Counted from the first letter of the stretch, positions 23,246 through 33,054 are shown. The stretch: DNA of 64,000 nt from Candidatus Hydrogenisulfobacillus filiaventi (GCA_902809825.1 LR778114.1:1054001-1118000), one strand, 5' to 3'. The notes: a model not told the origin generated them from the letters alone. Numbers and translations: made by a program.

Positions 23246-25135
23246 ATGGCCCGATTGCTGGACACCATTGAATCCCCGGCCGATTTCCGGGGATGGGACC
23301 TGGCGCGGCTGGAACGCCTGGCGCGGGAAATCCGGGAGTATATTGTGGACGTCACCTCCGAGACCGGGGGGCACGTCGGATCCAGCCTGGGGGCGGTGGA
23401 GCTCACCCTGGCCCTGCATACGGTGTTTGACACCCCCCGCGACCGGCTGGTCTGGGACATCGGGCATCAGGCCTATGCCCACAAGATCGTGACCGGCCGG
23501 CGGGACCGCTTTCCCACTCTCCGGCAGCTGGGGGGCCTGTCCGGGTTCCTGAAGCGGCGGGAGAGCCCCTATGACGTTTGGGAGGCGGGGCATTCCTCCA
23601 CCTCCCTCTCCGGTGCCCTCGGCATGGCCGTGGCCCGGGACCTGCGCGGGGAGCGCTATCAGGTGGTGGCAGTGGTGGGGGACGGGGCCCTCACAGCGGG
23701 ACTGGCCTGGGAGGCGCTGAACCAGATCGGGCAGCTGGACACCCATCTGGTGGTGGTCCTGAACGACAATTCCATGTCGATTGCCCCCAACGTGGGGGCC
23801 ATCTCGCGTTACCTGACCCGGCTGCGGACCGCACCGGGCTATGCCCGTTTCAAGCAGGACATGGAGCTGCTGCTGTCGGCCATCCCCGCCATCGGGCTGC
23901 CGTTACGGCGCGCGGCGGAGCGCCTGAAGGATGCGGTCAAGCATGCGGTGGTGCCGGGGAACGTGTTCGAGGAGCTCGGCTTCCGGTATTACGGTCCGGT
24001 GGACGGCCACGACCTGGCTGAGCTGATCCCGGTGCTGGAGGCGGCCCGGGACGCCGACGGGCCGGTGGTGGTGCATGCCATTACCCAGAAGGGGCGCGGT
24101 TTCGCGCCGGCGGAGGCCAACCCTGACCGCTTCCACGGGCCCGGGCCGTTCGATCGCCGTTCCGGGCAGGAACGGGGGGGCGGGCGGCCCAGTTACAGCC
24201 AGGTGTTTACCGACGCCGTCATCCGGGTGGCGGAGCGGCGCGAGGACGTGGTGGCCATTACGGCGGCCATGCCGGACGGCACCAAGCTGGAGCGCTTCCA
24301 GCGGCGGTTCCCGCGGCGGTTCTTTGATGTGGGCATCGCGGAACAGCATGCGGCCGCCTTTGCCGCCGGGCTGGCGGCCAATGGCATGCGTCCGGTGTTC
24401 GCTGTCTACAGCACCTTCCTGCAGCGGGCCTATGACCAGGTCATCCACGATATCTGCCACCAGAACCTGCCGGTGCTGCTGGGGGTGGACCGGGCGGGCC
24501 TGGTGGGAGGGGACGGTGCCACCCACCAGGGGGTGTATGACATCGCTTTCCTGCGCACGGTGCCGAACCTCGAGATTGCAATGGGCAAGGACGAATTCGA
24601 ACTGGCGGCCCTGGTGGAGGCCGCCTTCGACCGGCCGGGTCCGGTTGCCATCCGCTACCCGCGCGGCAGCGGCCGCGGGGGGGAGCCGCCGTCCCAGACG
24701 GCCCCCCTGCACTGGGGGGAAGCGGAATGGTTGCGCCACGGGGCGGATGCCACCCTCATTACCCTCGGTCCTCTGGCCTACACCGCGCTTGAGGTGGCCG
24801 ACCGGCTGGCCCGGGAGGGGGTGGAGGTGGGCGTGCTCAACGCTCGCTTCGTGAAGCCGCTGGATACCCGGGCGCTGGCGCAGGCGGCCCGGGAAAGCCG
24901 GGTGCTCATCACGCTGGAGGAGCATGCCCTCCTGGGCGGGTTCGGCAGCGCGGTGCTGGAATGGGCGAATGAGGCGGGGGTGGATCGGCCCATCCATCGC
25001 CGGGGGCTGCCGGATGTGTTCATCGATCACGGGCCGGCCGACTATTTCCTGGACCTGTACGAGCTGACCCCATTGCGGGTGGCCGATCTGGTCCGCCGGC
25101 TGGTCGGCCATGGGGCCCGCTCGTTCCCCTCATGA
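23246..25135 (+). CDS. dxs: 1-deoxy-D-xylulose-5-phosphate synthase
   Basis: Thiamine diphosphate enzyme joining pyruvate and glyceraldehyde 3-phosphate, first step of the MEP isoprenoid route. About 629 aa. GHVGSSLGAVELTLALH and DIGHQAYAHKI at the N-terminus; the ThDP/Mg motif is GDGALTAGLAWEALNQIG through VLNDNSMSIAPNVG; the transketolase-like C-terminal half has DVGIAEQHAAAFAAGLA and TLEEHALLGGFGSAV. ATG 23246 has AAAGGG nine bases upstream; ATG 23237 lies directly on that purine run and is the alternative. Overlaps tlyA by four bases. Confidence 0.96.
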   Translation: MARLLDTIESPADFRGWDLARLERLAREIREYIVDVTSETGGHVGSSLGAVELTLALHTVFDTPRDRLVWDIGHQAYAHKIVTGRRDRFPTLRQLGGLSGFLKRRESPYDVWEAGHSSTSLSGALGMAVARDLRGERYQVVAVVGDGALTAGLAWEALNQIGQLDTHLVVVLNDNSMSIAPNVGAISRYLTRLRTAPGYARFKQDMELLLSAIPAIGLPLRRAAERLKDAVKHAVVPGNVFEELGFRYYGPVDGHDLAELIPVLEAARDADGPVVVHAITQKGRGFAPAEANPDRFHGPGPFDRRSGQERGGGRPSYSQVFTDAVIRVAERREDVVAITAAMPDGTKLERFQRRFPRRFFDVGIAEQHAAAFAAGLAANGMRPVFAVYSTFLQRAYDQVIHDICHQNLPVLLGVDRAGLVGGDGATHQGVYDIAFLRTVPNLEIAMGKDEFELAALVEAAFDRPGPVAIRYPRGSGRGGEPPSQTAPLHWGEAEWLRHGADATLITLGPLAYTALEVADRLAREGVEVGVLNARFVKPLDTRALAQAARESRVLITLEEHALLGGFGSAVLEWANEAGVDRPIHRRGLPDVFIDHGPADYFLDLYELTPLRVADLVRRLVGHGARSFPS

Positions 25136-25977
25136 GCGGGTCCTCCCTGCGCCGCCTTGACCAGCTGCTGGTGGAGCGCGGGCTGGCGCCCAGCCGGACC
25201 CGGGCCCAGGCCTGGATCCTGGCGGGCGCCGTGTATGTGGACGGCCGCCGGCGCGACAAGGCCGGCACCCCGGTGCCGGCGGATGCCGTAATTGAGGTAC
25301 GGGCGCCTGCCGAACGCTACGTGAGCCGGGCTGGGCTTAAGCTGGAGCACGCCCTGGCGGTCTTTGCCCTGGAGCCGGCCGGGTGGACCGTGGTGGACAT
25401 CGGGGCTTCCACTGGCGGCTTTACCGACTGCTGGCTGCAGCACGGGGCGGCGCGGGTTTACGCGGTGGATGTGGGACGGGGCCAGCTGGACTGGCGTCTG
25501 CGCCAGGACCCGCGGGTGGTGGTGCGGGAGCGCACCAACGCCCGCTATCTGTCCCTGGCCGCCCTGGGCCGGCAGGAGCCGGTGGAGGCGGTCTCGGTGG
25601 ATGTCTCTTTTATCGGGCTGGCCCGGGTCCTGCCAGCCGCCCGGGGCCTGCTGGCCCCGGGGGGCCATCTGCTGGCCCTGTTGAAGCCGCAGTTCGAGGC
25701 CGGGCCGCGCCGGGTGGGCAAAGGGGGCGTCGTCCGGGACCCGGCCGTACACGAGGCCGTCCTCCGCGAGTTCCTGGCCAGCCTCCCGGCGATGGGGCTG
25801 GCGGTGGCGGGGGCGACCCCCTCCCCCATCCGGGGCGGGGACGGCAATATTGAGTTTTTCTTCCACCTGGTGCCGGATGTATCATGGGAGCGGGACGTGC
25901 ACGCGTCGGCGGTGAACCCGGCGGCGTTGGTGGAGGAGGCCTGGCAGGGCCGGCGTCCGCCCGATCCCGGCCGTTAA
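25132..25977 (+). CDS. tlyA: TlyA family rRNA (cytidine-2'-O)-methyltransferase
   Basis: 281 aa. N-terminal S4 RNA-binding domain (RRLDQLLVERGLAPSRTRAQ) is followed by an FtsJ-type methyltransferase: RYVSRAGLKLEHAL, then VVDIGASTGGFTDCWLQHGA (SAM-binding), VSVDVSFIGLARVLPAA and LLALLKPQFEAGP. Members 2'-O-methylate rRNA; older annotations call them hemolysins. ATGA overlap with dxs, in the classical ispA-dxs-tlyA-nadK order. Confidence 0.94.
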   Translation: MSGSSLRRLDQLLVERGLAPSRTRAQAWILAGAVYVDGRRRDKAGTPVPADAVIEVRAPAERYVSRAGLKLEHALAVFALEPAGWTVVDIGASTGGFTDCWLQHGAARVYAVDVGRGQLDWRLRQDPRVVVRERTNARYLSLAALGRQEPVEAVSVDVSFIGLARVLPAARGLLAPGGHLLALLKPQFEAGPRRVGKGGVVRDPAVHEAVLREFLASLPAMGLAVAGATPSPIRGGDGNIEFFFHLVPDVSWERDVHASAVNPAALVEEAWQGRRPPDPGR

Positions 25978-26029
25978 CGGGTGCCGTCGGAACGGGAACG
26001 ATTCGGGGGCAAGGGAGGCCGGCCGGCGC

Positions 26030-26884
26030 GTGGCTCGGGTGTTGATCTGGCCCAATCCGGAAAAGGAGCGGGTACGGGGATTGGCGGCGCAGCTGGTGCG
26101 CTGGCTGGAGCGGCGGGGAGACACGGCGGTCATTCCGGCTGAAATGGCCGAGCTGGTGGGCTTGGGGGACTGGGGGCGCAGCTGGGAGGATCCGGAGCTC
26201 ACCGACTTCACCATCGGGGTGGTGTTGGGCGGCGACGGCACCCTGCTGCGGGCCGCCAAGCAGCTGCTGGAGGCCGACCGGCCCCTCCTGGGTGTCAATT
26301 TGGGGCATCTGGGTTTTCTGACCGAGGTGGAGGTGCCCGACCTGTACCCGGCGTTGTCCGCCTTCCTGGCCGGCGACTATGACCTGGATGAGCGCTACAT
26401 GCTGTCGGCCCGCATCCTGCGTGAGGGCCGGGAGCTGGCCCGCTACCACGCCCTGAACGACGTGGTGGTGACCAAGGGGCCCTTTGCCCGGCTGGTCAAC
26501 CTGGAGACCTTTGTAGGCCCCCATTATGTGGCCACCTACCCCGCCGACGGTCTGATTGTGGCCACCCCGACCGGGTCCACCGCCTACTCGCTGTCCGCCG
26601 GCGGGCCCATCCTGAGCCCTGACCTCGCCATCATGGTCATGACCCCCATCTGCCCGCATTCCTTCTTCGACCGGTCCATCGTGATCGACGGCCGGCAGCG
26701 TATCACCATCCGGGTCCACGCCCCCCACCGGGAGACCTTCGTCACGGTGGACGGCCAGGAGGGACTGCCGATCGAGGATGGGGACGAGGTGGCGGTGGAG
26801 GCCTGCGAACGGCGGGTCAAGCTGCTGCGCCGGCCAGGCTGGAGCTTTTTCAATGTCTTACGGGGATGGCGAACACGGCGATGA
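26030..26884 (+). CDS. nadK: NAD kinase
   Basis: Phosphorylates NAD to NADP. 284 aa. The GGDGTLL motif is at residues 67-73, followed by GVNLGHLGFLTEVEVPDL, ALNDVVVTKGPFARLV and TPTGSTAYSLSAGGPILSPD. GTG start at 26030 behind AAGGGAGG. Ends in ATGA overlap with argR. Confidence 0.95.
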   Translation: MARVLIWPNPEKERVRGLAAQLVRWLERRGDTAVIPAEMAELVGLGDWGRSWEDPELTDFTIGVVLGGDGTLLRAAKQLLEADRPLLGVNLGHLGFLTEVEVPDLYPALSAFLAGDYDLDERYMLSARILREGRELARYHALNDVVVTKGPFARLVNLETFVGPHYVATYPADGLIVATPTGSTAYSLSAGGPILSPDLAIMVMTPICPHSFFDRSIVIDGRQRITIRVHAPHRETFVTVDGQEGLPIEDGDEVAVEACERRVKLLRRPGWSFFNVLRGWRTRR

Positions 26885-27333
26885 CCGACAAGCGGACCCG
26901 CCAGGCGTTGATCCGGGACTTAATCCGGCGGCAGCCGATCGAGACCCAGGACCAGCTTTCCGAGCTGTTGGCCGCCATGGGCATTCCGGTGACCCAGGCC
27001 ACCGTGTCGCGGGACATCAAGGAGCTGGGCCTGGTCAAGGTGCCGCACGGCAACAGTCATTATTACGCCCTGCCGGAGGAGGCGGGGCTGATGCAGGCCC
27101 GGGACCGGCTGCGCCGGCTGCTGGGCGAGGTGCTGGTCTCGGTCACCCCGGCCGAAAACCTGGTGGTGATCAAGACCGTGACCGCCGGCGCGGAAGTGGT
27201 GTCCGAGGCCGTAGACGGCCTGGGCTGGCCGGAGATCGTCGGCACCCTGGCGGGGGAGAACACGGTGCTGGTGGTGGTCCGGAGCCGAGAGGAGGCCCCG
27301 GAGGTGGCCCGCCGCCTGGAAGGATTGGCCTAG
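26881..27333 (+). CDS. argR: arginine repressor ArgR
   Basis: Hexameric arginine-dependent DNA-binding regulator, about 150 aa. N-terminal winged helix: KRTRQALIRDLIRRQPIETQ, then TQATVSRDIKELGLVKVP. C-terminal arginine-binding domain: NLVVIKTVTAGAEVVSEAVD, then EIVGTLAGENTVLVVVRS. Start ATG 26881 overlaps the nadK stop; an in-frame ATG at 26866 is possible. In Bacillota this gene commonly sits before recN, as here. Confidence 0.95.
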   Translation: MTDKRTRQALIRDLIRRQPIETQDQLSELLAAMGIPVTQATVSRDIKELGLVKVPHGNSHYYALPEEAGLMQARDRLRRLLGEVLVSVTPAENLVVIKTVTAGAEVVSEAVDGLGWPEIVGTLAGENTVLVVVRSREEAPEVARRLEGLA

Positions 27334-27349
27334 GCGGGGAAGGGGAGCC

Positions 27350-29050
27350 ATGCTGGAGAATCTGGCCATCCACAACTTCGGTATCATGGCCGACAGCGTC
27401 ATCGACTGGGAGCCCGGCCTCAACGTGGTCACGGGGGAATCCGGTGCCGGGAAGTCGCTATTGGTGGAGGCCCTCGACACCGTGCTGGGGGCGCGCGCCA
27501 CGGCCGACCGCATCGGGCCCTGGGACGATGCCGCCCGCATCCGGGCCAGCTTCCGGGTAGGGGCGCAGCACCCGGTCTGGCAGGCGGCCGCCGCCTGGGG
27601 GCTGGAGCCTGATGAGGTGCTCATCGTCCAGCGCGAGTGGGGCCGCGACGGGCGTTCCCTCTTCCGCGTCCAGGGCCGGCCGGTCCCGGCCGCGGCCGTG
27701 CGGGAGCTGGCGGACTGCGGCCTGATGGAGCTCAGCGGGCAGCATCAGCATCAGCGCTGGCTCCGGCCCCATGCCCTGACCGGATGGCTGGACGAGGCCG
27801 GCGGCCTCGAGGGGTTACGCGCCGCGGTGGAGGAGGCCTGGGCAGCGTGGCGGCAGGCGGTCGAGGCCCTGGAGGAACTGCGCGGGCAGGCCCCCGACCC
27901 GGCGACGGTGGAGGCCTGGCGGGAGACGGTGGCTGAAATTGGGCAGGCAGGACTGAGCCCGGACGAGGAAGCCCGCCTGGAGGACGAGATCCGGCGCCTG
28001 CGTGCGGCCCGGCGCCTCATGGAAGGCTACGCCGCCTTCCGCGGCAATCTCGAGGGCGACGGCGACAGCCCCGGGGCGGAGGCGGCGCTGGCCGAGGCAG
28101 CCCGGGCCCTGGCCGCCCTGGCCGGGGTGGATCCAGCCCTGGCGCCGGCGCAGGCGCTGCTGGAAGGGGCGTTGGCCGATGTGGAGGAGGCGCGCCGTCA
28201 GGCCGGCGAATGGTATGCCAACCTGGACCTGGACCCCTCCCGGCTGGAAGCGCTGGAGGCGCGCCTGGACCGCATCGCGCGCCTCAAGCGCCGTTACGGA
28301 CCCACGGTGGAGGCCGTGCTGGCCGCCGGGGAGGAGGCCCGGCGCCGGTTGGAGGCCTGGGAAAACCGGGCCTGGGAGGAGCGGCAGGCCCAACGCCGGG
28401 AGGCAGCGGCGGCGGACCGCTACCGCGAGGCAGCGGCAGCCCTGGCCGCCGCCCGGGAAGAGGCCGCCCGCCGCCTGGAGCCCGAATTGCAGCGGCTGGT
28501 CCGGGCGATGGGCATGGAACACGCCCTGGTGGAACTGGTCTTGGAGGCGGCTGAACCTGGGCCCCGCGGCACCGAGGAGCCGGTGCTGCGTTTTTCCGCC
28601 AACCGCGGGCAGCCGCTGCGGCCGTTTCAGAAGGTGGCTTCCGGCGGTGAACTGGCCCGTCTGGGGCTGGCTCTGACCGTGTCCGGAGCCGGCGGCGGCG
28701 GCGAACCGCTGGTGTTCGACGAGGTCGATAGCGGGACCAGCGGACACGGGGCCCGCCAGGTCGCCGCCCTGCTGGCTGCCCTGGCCCGCACCAGACAGGT
28801 GATCGTGGTCTCTCATCAGGCGGTGGTGGCCTCCCGCGCCGGGGCCCATTATCACGTTGACAAGCTGGCCCAGGAGGGACGCACCCGTTCCCAGGTGCGC
28901 CGGCTGGAGCCGGCGGAACGGGTGACCGAGATCGCCCGCATGTTGAGCGGTGACACCACTGAGGCGTCGCTGCGCCATGCCCGCGAGCTGCTGGTATTGG
29001 CGGCCGCCGGGGAGGAGGACGCGAAACCGGGTGCCACAACCAATGGCTGA
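27350..29050 (+). CDS. recN: DNA repair protein RecN
   Basis: SMC-like ATPase acting early in double-strand-break repair. 566 aa. Walker A GESGAGKS at residues 29-36; long charged coiled coils (about 150-380); the signature motif KVASGGELARLGLAL and the Walker B region EPLVFDEVDSGTSGHGARQV near the C-terminus, then QVIVVSHQAVVASRAGAHY. AGGGGAGCC precedes the ATG. Overlaps the following gene by eight bases. Confidence 0.95.
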   Translation: MLENLAIHNFGIMADSVIDWEPGLNVVTGESGAGKSLLVEALDTVLGARATADRIGPWDDAARIRASFRVGAQHPVWQAAAAWGLEPDEVLIVQREWGRDGRSLFRVQGRPVPAAAVRELADCGLMELSGQHQHQRWLRPHALTGWLDEAGGLEGLRAAVEEAWAAWRQAVEALEELRGQAPDPATVEAWRETVAEIGQAGLSPDEEARLEDEIRRLRAARRLMEGYAAFRGNLEGDGDSPGAEAALAEAARALAALAGVDPALAPAQALLEGALADVEEARRQAGEWYANLDLDPSRLEALEARLDRIARLKRRYGPTVEAVLAAGEEARRRLEAWENRAWEERQAQRREAAAADRYREAAAALAAAREEAARRLEPELQRLVRAMGMEHALVELVLEAAEPGPRGTEEPVLRFSANRGQPLRPFQKVASGGELARLGLALTVSGAGGGGEPLVFDEVDSGTSGHGARQVAALLAALARTRQVIVVSHQAVVASRAGAHYHVDKLAQEGRTRSQVRRLEPAERVTEIARMLSGDTTEASLRHARELLVLAAAGEEDAKPGATTNG

Positions 29051-29486
29051 ACTGAGCCGGCTGCTATCGGTCAACCGTGTCCTGAGCGTGGCGCTGCTGG
29101 CGGCGTTGAGTGCGCAGGTCATTAAATTCCTGTTCTACTGGGGTGCCCGCCGCCGGGCCCGCCTGGACCGGCTGGTGGGGGCGGGCGGGATGCCAAGCTC
29201 GCATTCGGCGATGGTGGCGGCGCTGGCCACAGCCGTCGGGTATGATTACGGCTGGACCAGCGCCCTGTTTGCGGTGAGTTGTGTCTTTGGACTGGTGGTG
29301 CTGTACGACGCCATCGGTGTGCGGCGCACGGTGGGGCTGCAGTCACGCTATTTGAACCGGGTCAGCCGGACCCGGAAGGAATTTGATGTCCTGGATCGCG
29401 AATTCCCGGAATACGTGGGCCACACCCCCCGGGAGGTGGTGGCCGGCGCACTTTGGGGTATCCTCATTTCCTGGTGGCTGCATTAG
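29043..29486 (+). CDS. divergent PAP2 family membrane protein (YuiD-like)
   Basis: 147 aa integral membrane protein. SAQVIKFLFYWGARRRA, then GGMPSSHSAMVAALATAVG, LVVLYDAIGVRR, and GHTPREVVAGALWGILISWW define the DUF212/divergent PAP2 family, presumed phosphatases of membrane lipids (the PSSHS and GHTP blocks carry the phosphatase-like residues). ATG at 29043 overlaps recN. Confidence 0.9.
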   Translation: MAELSRLLSVNRVLSVALLAALSAQVIKFLFYWGARRRARLDRLVGAGGMPSSHSAMVAALATAVGYDYGWTSALFAVSCVFGLVVLYDAIGVRRTVGLQSRYLNRVSRTRKEFDVLDREFPEYVGHTPREVVAGALWGILISWWLH

Positions 29487-29519
29487 TCCGGGCGGAGGGC
29501 CGGGGGCGGGAGGCACGGA

Positions 29520-30599
29520 TTGGCACGGATTGTCATTGCGAGTTTACCCATCGGAACCGGGCATGACGTGGCCGCGGAGGCTTTGGCCGCGGCCTTGAGT
29601 GCCGGCGGCCATGAGGTGGTTTTTTCCCAACACCTGGTGCCGGCCGCGGCCCTGCAGACGCACGCCTATTTTGCGGCGGTGCGTTACGTGCCGGGATGGT
29701 ACGGCCGGCTCTTCCGCTGGGTGGAACATGCCCCGGCGGCCTGGCCCCGCTACCGACGCCACTGGCGCCGGGTGGGTGAACGCCGCCTGCTGGCGGCCTA
29801 CCGGGAATTGGAGCCGGACATCATCGTGGCGACCCACCCCTTCGCCCTCACCGCCTGGGGATGGGTCAAGAGCCGGTACCCGGAGTTGCGGCTGGTGGGG
29901 GTGCTGACCGACCTCTCGGTGCACCGGTTCTGGTGGGAACCGGAAGCGGACGGTTACGCAGTCTGGTTTCCCGAACAGCGCCTGGAGCTGATGCGCTGGG
30001 GCTGCGACCCGGACCGCATCCACGCCACCGGCATCCCCATCCGCGCCGCGTTTGCCCATCCCGGCAGCGGGGTTTATGCCCCCGGCACCGGCCCCATCCT
30101 CCTGCTGGGCGGGGGCCTGGGCATCGGCCCCTATCGCCGGATCCTGCGCCGGCTGGCGGTGCTGGACCACCCGGTGGTGGCCATCTGCGGGCACAATGAG
30201 GCGCTCCGGCTCAGCCTCTTGACCGAGTCCTGGCCGTCCCACGTCAGTATTCGCGGTTTCGAGCCGGATATGCCGGGCCTGATGCGGCAGGCGGCGCTGG
30301 TGGTCGGCAAGCCGGGCGGGGTGACGGCGGCTGAGGTGGCGCAGTCCCGCGTGCCCTGGATTTTGAGCCACTGGATTGCCGGACAGGAGGAGATCAACCG
30401 CGACCGGCTGGTGGCGCACGGTCTGGCCGTCCGGGAACAGGGGGATCTCGTCGCCCTGGCCGAGCGTCTCCTGGCTCCGGGGCCGGAACGTGAACGCATG
30501 CGGCAGCAGCAGGCCCTCTGGCGCCGGCCGGACGCCGCGCGCCACATCGCGGCCTGGCTGGCACAGCTTGAAGCGGCACGCAACTTCCGCAATTTCTAG
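29520..30599 (+). CDS. MGDG-synthase-type glycosyltransferase
   Basis: 359 aa GT-B enzyme resembling diacylglycerol glucosyl/galactosyltransferases and MurG-like enzymes. ASLPIGTGHDVAAEALAAAL at the N-terminus (nucleotide loop), DIIVATHPFALTAWGW, VLTDLSVHRFWW, IHATGIPIRAAF, LLLGGGLGIGP, and KPGGVTAAEVAQSRVPWIL for sugar-nucleotide binding. Likely makes membrane glycolipid anchors; substrate not determinable. TTG start with GGGAGG seven bases upstream. Confidence 0.85.
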   Translation: MARIVIASLPIGTGHDVAAEALAAALSAGGHEVVFSQHLVPAAALQTHAYFAAVRYVPGWYGRLFRWVEHAPAAWPRYRRHWRRVGERRLLAAYRELEPDIIVATHPFALTAWGWVKSRYPELRLVGVLTDLSVHRFWWEPEADGYAVWFPEQRLELMRWGCDPDRIHATGIPIRAAFAHPGSGVYAPGTGPILLLGGGLGIGPYRRILRRLAVLDHPVVAICGHNEALRLSLLTESWPSHVSIRGFEPDMPGLMRQAALVVGKPGGVTAAEVAQSRVPWILSHWIAGQEEINRDRLVAHGLAVREQGDLVALAERLLAPGPERERMRQQQALWRRPDAARHIAAWLAQLEAARNFRNF

Positions 30600-30609
30600 T
30601 CCCCGCACC

Positions 30610-30662
30610 AGGGCCCCTGCCCGCTGTCCCCGTCCCGGGGGCGCAGCCGGCAGGGGCCCTTC
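30610..30662 (+). terminator. terminator hairpin after glycosyltransferase
   Basis: Perfect 12-bp outer stem AGGGCCCCTGCC (30610-30621) and GGCAGGGGCCCT (30649-30660), with an additional GC-rich pairing inside the loop, then TTCC. It separates the recN group from spoIVB. Confidence 0.65.
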
Positions 30663-30787
30663 CTTGCCTGCCAGCCCGCTGCCGCCGTTTCCGGGGATGA
30701 GGCCCCGGGCCCGGCGGCACGGTAACGTCACCGCTTCACGCAGCCGCTTCAGCGGCCGCCGCGCACGCACGAAAGGGGGCGAGCAGG

Positions 30788-31972
30788 GTGCAGACGGAGC
30801 AGGCGGTCCGGCGGCGACGGCGGGCGCGGGTCCGGCGCGGGACCGCGCTGGCCGCCGCGCTGTTCGGATGGCTGTTGACGGCAACCCCGGCGGTCCCCGC
30901 CGGGCCGCGGGGGTGGCTGCCGGCGGCGGCGGGGTTATACGGGACGGCCTGGTGGCAGCGGCCGGCCGCGCGGGCTGCCGGCGGTCTGCCCCGGCGGGTG
31001 CGGTTGGGCGGCCTATCCATCGGGGTGGTGGTGCGGGTGCGCGGGCTGGTGGTCCTGGGCGTCGACGGGCAGGATCCCGCGGCCCGGGCCGGTATCCGGC
31101 CCGGGGAGGTGATCACGGCCGCTCAGGGGCAGCCGCTGCGGTCGCGGGCGCAACTGGCCGCCCTCACCGCGGCGGCCGGCCGGGCCCACCGAGGTGTGGA
31201 ACTGGAGGTCGCGGACGGGGGCAGCCTGCATCGGATACGGGTGCGGCCGGTGCGGGCGCCCGGCACCCGCGGCTGGCGGCTTGGGGTCACGGTGCAGGCC
31301 CGCTTCAGCGGGGTGGGCACCCTGAGCTTCTGGAGTGCAGACGGCCGCCGGTTCGTGGCCCTGGGCCACAGCGTGGTGCGCGCGGCGGCGGGGCCGGTGC
31401 CGGTGGAGGGGGCGGCGTATCCGGCCCGGGTGGTGGACATCGTGCCCAGCACGCCCGGGGAGCCGGGCGAGAAGATCGGGGTGCTGAACGACCCGCCGCA
31501 GCCCTTGGGCCGGGTGGAGCGCAACGGCCGTTTCGGCATCAGCGGCCGGACAGAGGGGACGGCCCCGGGGAGCCCGCTGCTGCCGCTGGCTGCTCCGACT
31601 GAGGTGCATCCGGGACCGGCCTGGCTGTATACCGCCCTGCGGGGCAGCCGCCCGCAACGGTTCCGGGTGCGGGTGCTCATGACCCTGCCGCAGGACCGGC
31701 CGCGCCAACGGGGGATCCTGTTTCAGGTGACCGATCCCCGCCTGTTGTCAGCAGCTGGCGGCATCGTGCAGGGGATGAGCGGTAGCCCGCTCGTCCAGGA
31801 CGGCCGGGTGATCGGCGCCGTGACCCATGTCCTGGTCAACCGGCCCCAGCTGGGCTACGCCTGTTATGCCGCCTGGATGGCCCGGGATGCGGGCTGGGGC
31901 CAGCATCCGGGGACGCAAAACGCGAAAACCTTCCCGGGGCGGCAGGAATCGCGGCGGCCGGCGCCGAATTAG
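30788..31972 (+). CDS. spoIVB: SpoIVB peptidase
   Basis: Serine peptidase of family S55 that signals from the forespore to activate pro-sigma-K processing. 394 aa: an N-terminal hydrophobic export segment (about 19-38); a PDZ domain (VVLGVDGQDPAARAGIRPGE, about 75-150); and the S55 domain with FVALGHSVVRA (catalytic His) and IVQGMSGSPLVQDGRVIGAV (catalytic Ser). GTG start after GGGGGCGAGCAGG. The spoIVB-spo0A order is conserved from Bacillus to Clostridium. Confidence 0.94.
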   Translation: MQTEQAVRRRRRARVRRGTALAAALFGWLLTATPAVPAGPRGWLPAAAGLYGTAWWQRPAARAAGGLPRRVRLGGLSIGVVVRVRGLVVLGVDGQDPAARAGIRPGEVITAAQGQPLRSRAQLAALTAAAGRAHRGVELEVADGGSLHRIRVRPVRAPGTRGWRLGVTVQARFSGVGTLSFWSADGRRFVALGHSVVRAAAGPVPVEGAAYPARVVDIVPSTPGEPGEKIGVLNDPPQPLGRVERNGRFGISGRTEGTAPGSPLLPLAAPTEVHPGPAWLYTALRGSRPQRFRVRVLMTLPQDRPRQRGILFQVTDPRLLSAAGGIVQGMSGSPLVQDGRVIGAVTHVLVNRPQLGYACYAAWMARDAGWGQHPGTQNAKTFPGRQESRRPAPN

Positions 31973-32006
31973 GGCCCTCGAACGGGATGGTTTTTTCCCG
32001 ACGAAA

Positions 32007-32195
32007 TTCGACACTGACCGGGTGGGCGGCATCCGCCGGTCTCAGCCGGCGCCGCCGGAGGGGCCATCCTCCCGGTCCCCGGTCCGCAGCCGGGCGGGGG
32101 CGGCCGGCGCGGAATCTGTCGCCTCACGGCACTCCCTGACAGGATTTTCGGGCCGCGGCCGGGCCCGGAACAACAGGAGATTGCCCGTTGTCGTA
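32007..32195 (+). promoter_or_regulatory. putative Spo0A boxes upstream of spo0A
   Basis: TTCGACA at 32007-32013 is a perfect reverse 0A box (TGTCGAA), and TGTCGTA at 32189-32195 is a one-mismatch direct box. AGGATTTT at 32141-32148 resembles a sigma-H -35, but no well-spaced -10 was found. The 290-base gap between spoIVB and spo0A holds no other gene. Confidence 0.4.
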
Positions 32196-32262
32196 GAACA
32201 AGGAACATGACGTGCCGAAGGCGGGCCGCGCGGCGCGAGGAACATTGGGCGGAGGGATGCCG

Positions 32263-33054
32263 ATGGCTATCCGGGTGTTGATTGCCGACGACAATCGGGA
32301 ATTCACCGAGTTGCTGCGGGAGGCCATCTCGAACGAGGAAGGTCTGGAGGTGGCCGGGGTTGCCAATCACGGCATGGAAGTGCTGGAATTCCTGGCCGGC
32401 CACCCGGTCGACGTCATCATCCTTGATATCATCATGCCGCACCTGGACGGCATCGGCGTCCTGGAGCGCCTGGCGCAGATGGACATGGAGCATCGGCCCA
32501 AGGTGGTGGTGCTGACCGCTTTCGGGCAAGAGACCATGACCCAGAAGGCCTTGGAGCTGGGGGCCGATTACTACATTCTGAAGCCGTTCAACCTGAAGGT
32601 GCTGGCAGCCCGGGTCAAGCAGCTGGCCGCGGGGGCGGAGGGCGAACGGCGGACGGCGGTGACCACCGCCCCGGCCTCCAAGGTGGCGGTGCTGCCGGTG
32701 CGCCATCTGGATGTGGAGGTCACCAACGTCATCCATGAAATTGGCATCCCGGCCCATATTAAGGGGTATCTTTACCTGCGGGAGGCCATCCTGATGGTCA
32801 TCCACCGTGTGGACCTGCTGAGCGGGGTCACCAAGGAGCTCTACCCGGCCATTGCCGCCAAGTACAAGACCACCCCCAGCCGGGTGGAGCGGGCCATCCG
32901 CCATGCCATCGAGGTGGCCTGGGCACGCGGCAACGTGGACGTCATCAACAGCATCTTCGGGCATACGGTCAACCGCGAGCGCGGCAAGCCCACCAATTCC
33001 GAGTTCATCGCCATGGTGGCCGACAAGCTGCGCATGCAGATGAAGGCCAGCTGA
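32263..33054 (+). CDS. spo0A: sporulation master response regulator Spo0A
   Basis: Phosphorelay-controlled transcription factor initiating sporulation, 263 aa. The receiver domain has acidic pocket D9/D10, phospho-acceptor D55 in [13 protein letters not shown], and the switch lysine in YYILKPF. The C-terminal DNA-binding domain has [40 protein letters not shown], and [20 protein letters not shown] (recognition helix region). Start ATG 32263 has GGAGGG six bases upstream; ATG 32257 directly abuts it. Confidence 0.97.
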   Translation: MAIRVLIADDNREFTELLREAISNEEGLEVAGVANHGMEVLEFLAGHPVDVIILDIIMPHLDGIGVLERLAQMDMEHRPKVVVLTAFGQETMTQKALELGADYYILKPFNLKVLAARVKQLAAGAEGERRTAVTTAPASKVAVLPVRHLDVEVTNVIHEIGIPAHIKGYLYLREAILMVIHRVDLLSGVTKELYPAIAAKYKTTPSRVERAIRHAIEVAWARGNVDVINSIFGHTVNRERGKPTNSEFIAMVADKLRMQMKAS

